NCBI GenBank assembly: GCA_963921305.4
Contig: CAWUEX030000002.1
Span: 2,046,001-2,110,000 of the forward strand
Direction: 5' to 3'
DNA: 64,000 bases
DNA from: CAWUEX02 sp963921305
Lineage (GTDB): Bacteria > Pseudomonadota > Alphaproteobacteria > Rhodospirillales > Rhodospirillaceae
The notes beneath the pieces are model-generated. The model made no database searches. It had not been told where the DNA came from and was given only the letters and a program-made list of their open reading frames with translations. This document shows positions 50,870-59,274 of the stretch, piece by piece; the stretch's first letter is position 1, and every line of letters starts with the position of its first letter. The position numbers and the translations under genes were made by a program.

Positions 50870-50998
50870 CGGAGGGGATCACGGGCATAAAGAGCATAAA
50901 GGCCGATACGAGCGCTTTTGTAGCAGATGCGCGCACCGGTTTGGAGGGCCGCTTTTGCCGGTTGGCCTTGCTCCGTGACAGGAGGCCCCCTAGGCTGA

Positions 50999-52360
50999 AT
51001 GCGCAAGACCGTTGAGCCGGGGGAGCCAAGGGCCGCAGTGGAAGATTTGCTGTCACAAGCCGAGGATATTTGGGTCATCGCCATCGGTTGGCTGACGAGC
51101 ATGCAGTTCTATGTGCAGCTGGTGTTTGCCTTGACGGCGATCGCCGTCGCTTACCTGGCGGCAGCGGCCATCAAAACCCACCTGCGCATCTTTAAAACCG
51201 AACCCGATCCCGGTCCGCTGCAGGATGTGCGCATGGCGCTGTATCACCTGCGCGAGATGGTGTTCCCGATTTTGAACATCGTCTTCCTGGGTGTTGCCAT
51301 TCAAATTAGCGCCGATCTCGTCGGCCAGGGCTGGCTGCCGCGCATCATTCAGGGCTGGGCGGTCATTTTCCTGATCTACCAATTCATCCACCTGTTTGTG
51401 AAAAGCACTGTCATCCGCGCCATCGCCACGTGGGTCGGCGTGCCGTTGGCGATCCTCTACGTCGTCGGCTGGCTCGACGCGGTGCTGCTTTATCTGGATG
51501 GCGTCGCGGTGTCGGTCGGCGACATCCGTTTGTCGGCTCTTGCCATCGCGCGCACGCTGCTGTTTGGGTTCATCTTGTTCTGGCTGGGACGCATCTCGAA
51601 CGACACCGGCAAGCGCGTCATCCGCAATCAGCAGAAAATGGATATCGGCACCCGCGAGGTGTTGGCCAAGCTGTTCGAGATTGCGCTGTTCGCGTTTATC
51701 TTCCTGCTGTTGTTGCAGGTCATGGGCATCAACCTCACCGCGTTGGCCGTGTTCGGCGGTGCGCTGGGCGTCGGCCTCGGCCTCGGCTTGCAGCAGATCG
51801 CCTCAAATTTTGTCTCGGGCATCATCATTCTGCTCGACCGCTCCATCACCATCGGTGACTTCATCGAGCTCGAGGACGGACGGGCCGGGAAAATCCGTGA
51901 GCTGTCCATGCGCTCTGCCACATTGGAAACCTACGACGGCAAGGACGTGATGGTGCCGAACGAAACCTTCATCACCACGTCCTTCACCAACTGGACCCAC
52001 AACAATCAGAAGCAGCGCTACCCGATCAATTTCTCGGTCGCCTATGACACCGATCTGGAGAAGATGTTCGACATCATCCGCGACGTGGTGGCCAGCCACC
52101 CCAAAGTGCTGAGCGGCGACAATATTCCCATCGAGGAGCGGCCCGATGCGGAAATCGCCAGCTTCGGCGACAGCGGCATCGAAATCCTGGTCGAGTTCTG
52201 GATGGAAGGCATCGACGATGGCCCCAACCGCGTTGGGGCTGATTTGCTGATGATGATCTGGACGGCCCTGCGCCAGCACGGCATCCAGATTCCGTTCCCG
52301 CAGCGCGAGGTGCGTGTGCTGAACGATCACATCGGCGTGAGGTCAGAGCCGAAACCCTAG
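50999..52360 (+). CDS. MscS-family mechanosensitive channel (long form)
   Basis: 453 residues with about five membrane helices, including the pore helix region TALAVFGGALGVGLGLGLQQIASNFVSG (core GGALGVGLGLGLQQIASNF) near residue 255, and the beta domain RSITIGDFIELEDGRAGKI and DVMVPNETFITTSF. The Gly/Ala-rich pore helix and the beta-domain motif are classical MscS. The extra N-terminal helices are as in MscS-like YbdG/MscK relatives. The start is tentative. Divergent from the shorter channel gene, so the two could be jointly regulated. Confidence 0.93.
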   Translation: MRKTVEPGEPRAAVEDLLSQAEDIWVIAIGWLTSMQFYVQLVFALTAIAVAYLAAAAIKTHLRIFKTEPDPGPLQDVRMALYHLREMVFPILNIVFLGVAIQISADLVGQGWLPRIIQGWAVIFLIYQFIHLFVKSTVIRAIATWVGVPLAILYVVGWLDAVLLYLDGVAVSVGDIRLSALAIARTLLFGFILFWLGRISNDTGKRVIRNQQKMDIGTREVLAKLFEIALFAFIFLLLLQVMGINLTALAVFGGALGVGLGLGLQQIASNFVSGIIILLDRSITIGDFIELEDGRAGKIRELSMRSATLETYDGKDVMVPNETFITTSFTNWTHNNQKQRYPINFSVAYDTDLEKMFDIIRDVVASHPKVLSGDNIPIEERPDAEIASFGDSGIEILVEFWMEGIDDGPNRVGADLLMMIWTALRQHGIQIPFPQREVRVLNDHIGVRSEPKP

Positions 52361-52718
52361 AGATTCTGCAGCGTTCCAGGTGTTGACGGCAAATCCCGTC
52401 CGATTTCCGAGCCGATTTCGGGACCGCCGATATTGAAAGGCCTGCCCCGGGCGCTAAATGTCCGTGGATGACGTAACTGCGCAAGCAGGGGGCCATTGGT
52501 CGGCATGGGGCTAGTCTGCAAATACAAAATTCTGCTCTCGGTTTCTGTTCCTCGTCTGAGCAGCAGCACGATGGACTCTGACGTCCGCGTTGTGTCTGTT
52601 CGCAGAGCTCATTAACGCCGGACCAGACGTGCTTTCACGCCGCATCTTACGGAAACAGTCATCTAAGTAACCACATCACGCGTAATGCAATTCTCACAGC
52701 AACAATAGGAGCAGCTCA
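52361..52718. other. Intergenic gap without recognised gene
   Basis: 358 bp between the MscS and exported-protein genes. No plausible coding frame and no clear terminator, operator or repeat beyond short, imperfect inverted segments near 52530-52565 are seen. A ribosome binding site AGGAG (52707-52712) belongs to the next gene. Confidence 0.5.
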
Positions 52719-53246
52719 GTGAAGTTTTGGAAGTTTTGTGTTGCGGGCGTAACGGCGTTCAGTTTGAGCGGCGCTGCGTTTGCTCAATCAATCACGGCAG
52801 AAGAAGTGGCCGCGGCCCAGAAGGCTTGGGGTGAGGGAATCGTTCACATCGGTAAAGTGTATACCGACAAAGGTGACTACACCGCAGCTGCGCGCGAGCA
52901 CATTGAAAACTACTATGGATACGGCCAGAGTGAAATTCTGTTCAAGCCGACCCTAGCGGCAGAGCAGCAATTCCGTGGCGAATTTGACGAGGCCCTGTCT
53001 TACTTCGTCCGGGGCTCCATTGCAGAAGACGGCGGCTTTGCGATCGCGCCGTATACGAACGTGCGGTGGGAGAACGAGGGCACCCTTCTGTTCGGTGATG
53101 CAGCGATGGCCATGGGCAACTACTTCTTCACGACGACGGAAGGCGAAGAGGTAAAGGTTGAGTACTCGTTCGGGTATGAGCGCGGCGACGATGGTGAACT
53201 CGATATCGTCCTTCATCATTCATCTTTGCCGTTCAGCCCGAACTAG
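52719..53246 (+). CDS. Exported SnoaL/NTF2-like small protein
   Basis: 175 residues. The start is GTG 52719 with AGGAG upstream. A signal peptide (MKFWKFCVAGVTAFSLSGAAFAQ) is followed by about 150 residues with the helix-then-curved-sheet pattern of the NTF2/SnoaL fold: ITAEEVAAAQKAWGEGIVHI, LFKPTLAAEQQF, then strands FAIAPYTNVRWEN, NYFFTTTEGEEVKVEYSFGYE and LDIVLHHSSLPF. It probably binds a small ligand in the periplasm. The family is only a fold-level guess. Confidence 0.65.
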   Translation: MKFWKFCVAGVTAFSLSGAAFAQSITAEEVAAAQKAWGEGIVHIGKVYTDKGDYTAAAREHIENYYGYGQSEILFKPTLAAEQQFRGEFDEALSYFVRGSIAEDGGFAIAPYTNVRWENEGTLLFGDAAMAMGNYFFTTTEGEEVKVEYSFGYERGDDGELDIVLHHSSLPFSPN

Positions 53247-53332
53247 GCAGCTCAAATAACTCTGCCTCTCTACTTCTGACCTCTGGATGCCGGCGCGCCT
53301 GCGCCTATGATCTCAAAGTCCGGCGACAGAGA

Positions 53333-53380
53333 ACGGCCCCGCACACTCTCCCCCAACACACTGTGCGGGGCCGTTATTTT
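53333..53380. terminator. Strong bidirectional terminator between convergent genes
   Basis: A perfect 13-bp stem ACGGCCCCGCACA (53333-53345) / TGTGCGGGGCCGT (53362-53374), followed on the plus strand by TATTTTTGTG. It serves the exported-protein gene and may also serve the convergent monooxygenase gene, whose stop codon touches the stem. Confidence 0.88.
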
Positions 53381-53706
53381 TGTGTGGACGGCGTTTGCCG
53401 GAGAATCTCGTATAAGGCGGGATTGAGCGTGCAGACTTTCAGATAAGCCCCGGCCAGTTTGCGTAAGCGTGGATCCTGAAGCGCGCTCTCATAGGCGCTG
53501 GCACTAGCCCAAGTCGCGACATTGATGTGCGTGAAATTTGCTGTCTGACCAGGCGGCTGCTCGGCCCGCGCCTGCACCAACTTTACGTCAATGTAACCAG
53601 GTGCTGCCGCGAAGATCGCGTTGGTCTGGTCCCAAAGCTCAAGAAACGCATCTTCCTTACCTTCAAACACGGTGAAGGTGTTGATCATGACGACGGGTTC
53701 GGCCAT
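53374..53706 (-). CDS. Antibiotic biosynthesis monooxygenase (ABM) domain protein
   Basis: 110 residues of the dimeric ferredoxin-like ABM fold: VVMINTFTVFEGKEDAFLELW at the start, APGYIDVKLVQAR in the centre and FTHINVATWASASAYESAL with a conserved His-Asn-Val-Trp pattern. Such proteins oxidise quinols or polycyclic compounds without cofactors, or bind heme. It starts 20 bp after the stop of the methyltransferase gene on the same strand, so they are likely co-transcribed. Confidence 0.85.
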   Translation of the reverse strand: MAEPVVMINTFTVFEGKEDAFLELWDQTNAIFAAAPGYIDVKLVQARAEQPPGQTANFTHINVATWASASAYESALQDPRLRKLAGAYLKVCTLNPALYEILRQTPSTQK

Positions 53707-53726
53707 TCAATTATGAATCCTGGAGT

Positions 53727-54959
53727 CTACTTCCACGCCCCGAACAGCCACCAGCGTTCGCCTTTGTAACCGGTGGCACGCTCCACCGTATTCAGGTGCT
53801 GGGTTTCGTGGCGGTGGCGGGTGACGATGGTCGACCAGGGCTGAAACCGCCCGGGTTCGATATCAGCTTCGGTGCCGGCGTCGAACAGTTGGGCGCGGGC
53901 AAATCCGGCGCGCTCCATTTCCGCGAACATGTCCAGCGTGTGCAGCTTCGTCCAGAACGGCTCGTTGTTGTAGTAGGCATCCCAATCGCGCATGAAGCGG
54001 TCGAACACCGGCGTGTCCGGATCGAAGTTGGGCTGCTCCAGATGCAGCATCAGTCCGCCGGGCGCGAGCAGCGCGTGCATGTGGGCGAGGCCGTGCCGCA
54101 CGCAGGTGAGCGAAGTCTCATGCCAGAACATGACCGAGACGATGAGATCGACACTGCCCGGTTCCAGATCAACCGTTTCTGCCGCGCCCTGGACGAAGCG
54201 CACGTTGGTGTAGCCCAGATCCTGGGCGCGGGCATGGCCGTAGCGCAGCAAGGGGGCGGCGGTGTCCACCACAATCACTTCCGCCTCGGGGAACGCCGCG
54301 GCCAGCGGCAAGGTGTTGGCGCCGATGCCGCCGCCGATGTCGGCGATGCGCTTGGGGGCGAAGTCGGGAAACCGCGCACGGATGAAGTTGGCCAGCGCGC
54401 GTCCGCCGCCGTCGCCCTGGGGGCCGAAGCTGGCGCCGCCGACCGGAAACAGGCTGACGTCATAGGCCGCCGCAGCGGAGACGTCGTTGTCCGTCACCTC
54501 GGTGTAGTAGCTGCCGGGCAAAAGGTGGTTGTCAACGGCACGTTGATACGGCGGCACATCAAGCGACTCATCCAAAGATAACGTGTTGCGCCCGGCATTG
54601 AGGCGGTCTGCGTTCGCCATCAGCGTATCCAAATGGCGCAGGGCGACTTCGCGGCTGGCCTGCTGGCTGCGCTCCTGGGTGTCGCGGCGCAGCGCTGCCC
54701 AATGCTGGTAGTAGGGATCGCGCAGCATGGCCTTGCGCACAGCGGTGGCGCTCGTTACCGGCGCGCCGGTGGTTTTTTCCAACTCCGGTTTCACCCGGGC
54801 CTCGAATGCCGTGCGCACCCCCGGCGATAAAGTCTTACCCAGGTGAACGTTGAGGCCGGTGAGAAAATTCAGGCGCGCGGTCTCATCGTGGTCTGCCGGC
54901 GGCCACAGGGCATGCCCGCCGGCGCGATCAAACGTTGGGGGGAGGGTGCCCGCCGCCAT
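53727..54959 (-). CDS. SAM-dependent methyltransferase, paralogue of the island enzyme
   Basis: 410 residues. A helical N-terminal part of about 185 residues is followed by the methyltransferase domain: IADIGGGIGANTLPLAAAFP, EVIVVDTAAPLLRYGHARA, VDLIVSVMFWHETSL and LLAPGGLMLHLEQP, then FDRFMRDWDAYYNNEPFWTK. The last block matches the NNEPF block of the protein at 22811-23878, showing a shared family. It resembles small-molecule O-methyltransferases (Methyltransf_2 layout). It follows the YcnI-like gene by 25 bp and precedes the ABM gene, a three-gene unit. Substrate unknown. Confidence 0.85.
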   Translation of the reverse strand: MAAGTLPPTFDRAGGHALWPPADHDETARLNFLTGLNVHLGKTLSPGVRTAFEARVKPELEKTTGAPVTSATAVRKAMLRDPYYQHWAALRRDTQERSQQASREVALRHLDTLMANADRLNAGRNTLSLDESLDVPPYQRAVDNHLLPGSYYTEVTDNDVSAAAAYDVSLFPVGGASFGPQGDGGGRALANFIRARFPDFAPKRIADIGGGIGANTLPLAAAFPEAEVIVVDTAAPLLRYGHARAQDLGYTNVRFVQGAAETVDLEPGSVDLIVSVMFWHETSLTCVRHGLAHMHALLAPGGLMLHLEQPNFDPDTPVFDRFMRDWDAYYNNEPFWTKLHTLDMFAEMERAGFARAQLFDAGTEADIEPGRFQPWSTIVTRHRHETQHLNTVERATGYKGERWWLFGAWK

Positions 54960-54984
54960 TACACGCGAACCTTACCCGCGAACC

Positions 54985-55566
54985 TCAATCCTCCGCCCGG
55001 GCTTCCTGATCCGGCGCATTGGGACGGCGGGTCATCGTACCGGTGGTCACGAACGGCGCCGGGTAATCGTAGGAGCCCCAGCTGCGGCCTTCCTCGGGAA
55101 TTTCCACCCACTTGTTTTCACCGTCGGCGCATTCCTGAATGGTGCGGAAGTAGATGGTCTTGTTTTCCACGCGCGGCATCAGGGCGAGAAAATTGAAACG
55201 GTCGAACTCAAGATCGCCGAGCGAATTGCCGGACCAGATGATTTCGTCGATGGATTCGGAGTAGGTGACGCCCTCCGAGGTGATCGGCGGATCCATCGCC
55301 CGCATGTTCATCGACAGGTCCCAGCCGGACTTCACCTCCGGGCGTACCATGAAAATGTCGTCGGGCATGCGGATGCGCACCGCGGTGGTTGGGCTGCCGG
55401 CGCAACCATGGGGAATGCCGATCTGCACCAGGTGCCATCCCCCGGCGGGGGCGTCCTTATCGACGCTGAGGGCGTGACCCCAGGCAGTGCTGGACAACGC
55501 GGCAGCGGCGGTGGCGGTCAACAAAACGCTTCGTCTAAGTGTCCGGACAACTGATTTGATAGGCAT
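54985..55566 (-). CDS. YcnI-like (DUF1775) copper-binding exported protein
   Basis: 193 residues. The start is firm, with GGAGGAG upstream. A signal peptide (RRSVLLTATAAAALSSTAWG) would leave His as the first mature residue (HALSV), the characteristic copper ligand of YcnI, near a conserved Trp (GGWHLVQIGIPHGC). The domain follows with RPEVKSGWDL and EIIWSGNSLGDLEFDRF. YcnI proteins bind Cu(II) in the periplasm or cell surface. The C-terminus is hydrophilic with no membrane anchor, unlike many homologues. It leads the methyltransferase-ABM unit. Confidence 0.85.
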   Translation of the reverse strand: MPIKSVVRTLRRSVLLTATAAAALSSTAWGHALSVDKDAPAGGWHLVQIGIPHGCAGSPTTAVRIRMPDDIFMVRPEVKSGWDLSMNMRAMDPPITSEGVTYSESIDEIIWSGNSLGDLEFDRFNFLALMPRVENKTIYFRTIQECADGENKWVEIPEEGRSWGSYDYPAPFVTTGTMTRRPNAPDQEARAED

Positions 55567-55883
55567 GGCGGTCTCCTCCCATCGCAGACTCGCAAAATCC
55601 TAGCTTACGCCCGTGTTAGGGCAAAGTGGCATGGCGATATGCCTTGGGTGCAATGCAGTCGTGCGTCTTTCGCGCTCAGGTTGCCATATCCCTGCCGCAT
55701 TTCGGTCCTTTTCTGCGCCTCCCTGCAGTCCCCACCATGCTCTGCATGGGCTGCAAGGCGGCTATGCGGACCGGCCTCTGCCTCAGAAGGGCGGGCTGGG
55801 CTATGACCTCCGCGAGCTGAGTTTGATTTCTTTACCGGCCCGGGACGGGGAGAGCCAGGCCGGCAGACTCGAAAGGAAAAGGT
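55567..55883. other. Intergenic gap between divergent genes
   Basis: 317 bp between the YcnI-like (minus) and barrel (plus) genes. No convincing gene is seen; a plus-strand frame from 55613 runs into the barrel gene in another frame and has no domain features. Promoters for both genes must lie here. GAAAGGAAAAGG just before 55884 is the ribosome binding site of the barrel gene. Confidence 0.5.
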
Positions 55884-56630
55884 ATGTACCTCTTCGCCAA
55901 GATTTTTCGCCAGCGTCAGCGCGCTGCCACCGCATCAGCCGTGGCCGTCGTGACTCTCGCAGCGATGACCTCGCTTGCTGCCGCCCAGGACGAGGGCGCG
56001 TATGGCCGCCTCTACGGCGGCTTGGCCTCCGTCGAAGGCATGACCTTCAGCGATGCCGCAACCGCCAACTTAGACCTTGAGGGTGACACTGGACTCACGT
56101 TTGGTGGTGCCATTGGCTACCGCACCGGCTTCGGTCTGCGCACCGAACTGGATGTGACCTACACATCCGCGGATATGGACGGCACCTTCCAGGAAAACGT
56201 CCAGCTGTTCGTGCCCTGCGGGGAAACCCCGGACAACCCGTGTCTGGACGGAACCATCGACGGTGACTACACCGGGCTCTCCGGCATGGCGATGGTCTAC
56301 TACGACCTCAACACCGGCAGTGCCCTTGTCCCTTATGTCGGTGCGGGTATCGGCTTGATCGACGCGGACATCGAAGCAGAGACGCTCGCGACCTTCACCG
56401 ATCAGCCCAGTGCGGAGTTCGCAGTTGTCGACGGATCGGACAGCGAATTCGCCTTCAAGTTGGCCGCCGGATTTGCGTACGACGCAGGAGCATTTGACTT
56501 GACCGCCGATTATTCGTATCTGCGGTCCAACCGTTTTGCTTTGGACGGTCAGGGTGCTTTTACGGTGTTCAATTTCGACCGCCGCAGCAACGTGCATAGC
56601 TTTACGGTCGGCGCGCGCTACGCGTTCTGA
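55884..56630 (+). CDS. Outer-membrane beta-barrel protein (Omp25/OmpA-like barrel)
   Basis: 248 residues. A signal peptide ends at LAAAQ. Eight alternating beta strands follow, for example YGRLYGGLASVEGMTF, FGGAIGYRTGFGLRTELDVTY, GLSGMAMVYYDLN, LVPYVGAGIGLIDAD, FAFKLAAGFAYDAGAFDLTADY, closing with HSFTVGARYAF whose terminal Phe is the outer-membrane signature. A Cys pair in LFVPCGETPDNPCLDG may form a disulfide in a loop. An intrinsic terminator follows, so it is monocistronic. General surface porin-like or structural role. Confidence 0.92.
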   Translation: MYLFAKIFRQRQRAATASAVAVVTLAAMTSLAAAQDEGAYGRLYGGLASVEGMTFSDAATANLDLEGDTGLTFGGAIGYRTGFGLRTELDVTYTSADMDGTFQENVQLFVPCGETPDNPCLDGTIDGDYTGLSGMAMVYYDLNTGSALVPYVGAGIGLIDADIEAETLATFTDQPSAEFAVVDGSDSEFAFKLAAGFAYDAGAFDLTADYSYLRSNRFALDGQGAFTVFNFDRRSNVHSFTVGARYAF

Positions 56631-56685
56631 TCGTCAAACTCACATCGAGATCTTCACCGGCATAGCATGTACGCCGGTGGCGATA

Positions 56686-56718
56686 ACGGGGCAGGCCTTC
56701 GGGTCTGCCCCGTTTTTC
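56686..56718 (+). terminator. Intrinsic terminator after the barrel gene
   Basis: A 9-bp stem ACGGGGCAG (56686-56694) / CTGCCCCGT (56705-56713) with a 10-nt loop, followed by TTTTTC. It lies 56 bp after the stop. Confidence 0.85.
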
Positions 56719-56824
56719 GTGCACGGCACGTGCGCTGCTCGCGTGCCGGATTCGCCGACGCGCCCTCTTTCTCCAGCCGCCGTCACGGGCTACCGTAACC
56801 TCCAGGTCAAAAGAGGAGGCAGGC

Positions 56825-57637
56825 ATGGCGGAAGCGGCCCACGCGGTATACCCCAGTGTGCGCGAGCAGGTGTCCGAGGCGGAGTGGGCGCTGCGGGTCG
56901 ATCTCGCGGCCTGTTACCGGCTGGTTGCCCACTTCGGCTGGAATGATTTTATTTTTACTCATATTTCCGTGCGTTTGCCCGGGGATGAGCGGCATTACCT
57001 GATCAATCCGTTTGGTTTGCTGTTCGATGAAATCACCGCCTCGAGCCTGGTGAAGATCGACCAGGACGGTGAAATCCTGCTCGACGAAACCGGCCTCGGC
57101 TACAACATCGGCGGCTACATCATTCACGGCGCGGTTCACCAGGCGCGGGACGACGCCCATTGCGTCATTCATCTGCACACCGATGAAGGCGTGGCCGTCT
57201 CCGGGCAGAAGGACGGCTTGCTGCCGCTCAACCAGGACTCGCTGTCACTGATAGCCGATGTTGCCTATCACGACTTCGAAGGCATCGCGCTGGACATGGA
57301 CGAGCGCGACCGGCTGGTCGATCACATCGGCGACAAAAACCGCGTGATCTTGCGCAACCATGGTCTGCTGACCATGGGACCGACGGTCGCGGCGGCGTTT
57401 TCCAAAATGTACGCCTTACAGAAAGCCTGCAAAATCCAAGTGATGACGCTGGCAGGCGGTGTCGAGATCGGCTATCCGTCGCAAGCGGCGATCAACAAGG
57501 TGCGTGAGCAGACCAGTGGCCGCCGCAACGCTGGCGCGGCCCAGGGCGGCGCGACCAACCGGATCTCTCCACCGGATTTGGCCTGGCAGGCGTACTTGCG
57601 CAAGCTCGACAAAATCGACACCAGTTACCGCTCTTGA
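56825..57637 (+). CDS. Class II aldolase/adducin family protein
   Basis: 270 residues with the aldolase II layout: RVDLAACYRLVAHFGWNDFIFTHISVRLPG near residue 20 (core AACYRLVAHFGWNDFI), then CVIHLHTDEGVAVSG carrying zinc-ligand His residues in HLH, and the later RNHGLLTMGPTVAAAF with a further His. Members are fuculose- or ribulose-phosphate aldolases and others; several alphaproteobacterial proteins of this length are annotated only by fold. The start is preceded by AAGAGGAGGCAGGC. The interrupted sulfotransferase gene follows 19 bp later, so a shared transcript is likely. Confidence 0.9.
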   Translation: MAEAAHAVYPSVREQVSEAEWALRVDLAACYRLVAHFGWNDFIFTHISVRLPGDERHYLINPFGLLFDEITASSLVKIDQDGEILLDETGLGYNIGGYIIHGAVHQARDDAHCVIHLHTDEGVAVSGQKDGLLPLNQDSLSLIADVAYHDFEGIALDMDERDRLVDHIGDKNRVILRNHGLLTMGPTVAAAFSKMYALQKACKIQVMTLAGGVEIGYPSQAAINKVREQTSGRRNAGAAQGGATNRISPPDLAWQAYLRKLDKIDTSYRS

Positions 57638-57656
57638 AGCGCCCCGGACCAGCGAC

Positions 57657-58538
57657 ATGACCCTCCCTCAGGCGGTCTGCGTCGGGCCGATGAAGACCTC
57701 GACGACATGGCTGTACCGGCAGTTGGCACAACATCCCGACGTGTGGCTGTGTCCGATCAAGGAATTGCAGCTGCTCGACTATCTGGACGAGGGCGTCGAC
57801 CATCCCTCGCGCGAGCAGGTTCAGGGCTATCACCGCAAGCTGCATGATCTGCGCATGGTCATTGGTCACATCCTCAAGCGCGAAGAGGTGACGCGGGAAG
57901 ACCTGGAACGGATTGAGCTGTACACCAAGGCGTTTGCCACTGAACGATTCGACTTCGGCTGGTACGCGTCGTTCTTCGCTGATGCGCCGGAGGACAAAAC
58001 CGTAATCGAAATTTCGCCCACGTACTCATACGCCAACCCCGGTGCAGTGAGGCGGTTTGCAGAATTCCTGGGTAAACAAACGCCTATCCTGTTTATCCTG
58101 CGCAATCCGGTTGACCGTTGGCTGTCGCTCGGCCGCTTTGATCTCAAGGTCGGCCTGCAGCAGGAGATGACTTAAGAGACCGTTCCCATCATGGCGGAGT
58201 TCATGGCTGGGAAATGGAAGAAGCTCGGGGGCTACCGCGAATATATCGAAACGTGGGAGGCGGCGTTTGAGAACGTGCATTTCGTCTCCCAAGACGATCT
58301 GCATGCAGCGGACGGGCGGGGGCTGCAACAGGTGTGCGATGCCTTCGGTCTTCCCTGGCAGCCTGACGTGTTTACCGGCCGCGACGCGCGTGTGAATTCG
58401 CAAGGCGAAGCCAAGTTCCCAGACGGCCTGCGCGCGTGGGTCGGGTCCGAACGCATGGTCGAGCTGGAATGGCTTGCGGATCGGTTTGGCGGTGCCGCCC
58501 AAACCTGGCGTGATGACGCGAAGAACCTGATCGGCTAA
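57657..58538 (+). pseudogene. Sulfotransferase interrupted by one in-frame stop
   Basis: Reading frame continues from ATG 57657 to TAA 58173-58175 (172 residues) and, in the same frame with no indel, from 58176 to 58538 (about 120 residues). The first part holds the 5'-PSB loop VGPMKTSTTWLYRQLAQHP and the 3'-PB segment LFILRNPVDRWLSLGRF of PAPS-dependent sulfotransferases. The second part, opening ETVPIMAEFMAGKWKKLGG, supplies the family's C-terminal helices with HFVSQDDL. A single nonsense codon thus breaks a near-normal-length gene. A natural readthrough, a sequencing error or a recent loss are all possible. Confidence 0.85.
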
Positions 58539-58578
58539 GGGGCGGATTTAGGAGTCTGACGGCGCGCCTTGCTCACGT

Positions 58579-59193
58579 CTATTTTTGTCCAGGTGGCCCG
58601 GCGCCGGGAGCGGGCGGGCCGCCGACAAAGTCAGCCGGGTTGATGCCGTCCGGAGCGGCCTCTTGAACGGCTGCGTAGAGTTTTTCTTCCGTCGCGAGGC
58701 TGTCTTCGGTCACACCCGCGACCTCGTCCCATGTTTCTTCGGTGAAGACCTCTTCTTGGAGCGTTAGGGTCGAATGCTGGCCGCTCAAGAGAATCTTGAA
58801 GTAGACCTCCATGAACGCGCCAACGGCGGCCTTGAAATCGCTCCAGCCGGACTCACCGGCAGCCTGATAAGCCGCTGCCGCTGTCACCAACTCGTCCAGC
58901 GCCGTGCGGCTCTTGGCAAGACGCATATTGAGGTTCTCCAGAGTATCCGCGTGCTCGTCCCCTTCAGGCACATGCGGCACGAGGAAATCGTGGATGCGTT
59001 GGTCCTGCGCATGCAGCCGGTCCATGGACGTCTTGATGTAGTCGACGCAAGCCGCAAAGAAATCTACCGAGACGCCGCCGGTCTCCGCCTGCCGTTTCAT
59101 GCCCGCATCGAGGGCTTTGCGCACCTGAGACAAGCGCATGCGTTCACGGCCCGTTTGCATGCGGGATTCATAGGTTTCAGAGACGTGGGGCAT
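58579..59193 (-). CDS. Four-helix protein, possibly hemerythrin-like
   Basis: 204 residues, almost all helical. His/Glu/Asp positions are spaced like hemerythrin-like bundles: SMDRLHAQDQRIHDFLVPH, DEHADTLENLNMRL, then LLSGQHSTLTLQEEVF resembling the H-x-x-x-E(E) metal helix. A diiron or oxygen-sensing role is therefore possible but unproven, as the full ligand set is not matched with certainty. The C-terminus is Gly/Pro-rich (GGPPAPGAGPPG) and disordered. Divergent from nothing: it follows nrdJ on the other side and converges on the sulfotransferase. Confidence 0.55.
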   Translation of the reverse strand: MPHVSETYESRMQTGRERMRLSQVRKALDAGMKRQAETGGVSVDFFAACVDYIKTSMDRLHAQDQRIHDFLVPHVPEGDEHADTLENLNMRLAKSRTALDELVTAAAAYQAAGESGWSDFKAAVGAFMEVYFKILLSGQHSTLTLQEEVFTEETWDEVAGVTEDSLATEEKLYAAVQEAAPDGINPADFVGGPPAPGAGPPGQK

Positions 59194-59274
59194 GGCGGTC
59201 TCCCAGTTTGATGGGCTGTGACAGTGGAGCCGAGTCCGGTTTGGTGTTGCAAGGCGCCCGGTGCACGCCGCCGG

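Noticed and set aside
53796..54581. 261-codon plus-strand frame opposite the methyltransferase
   Set aside because: Antisense of the methyltransferase domain with its motifs; no independent support.
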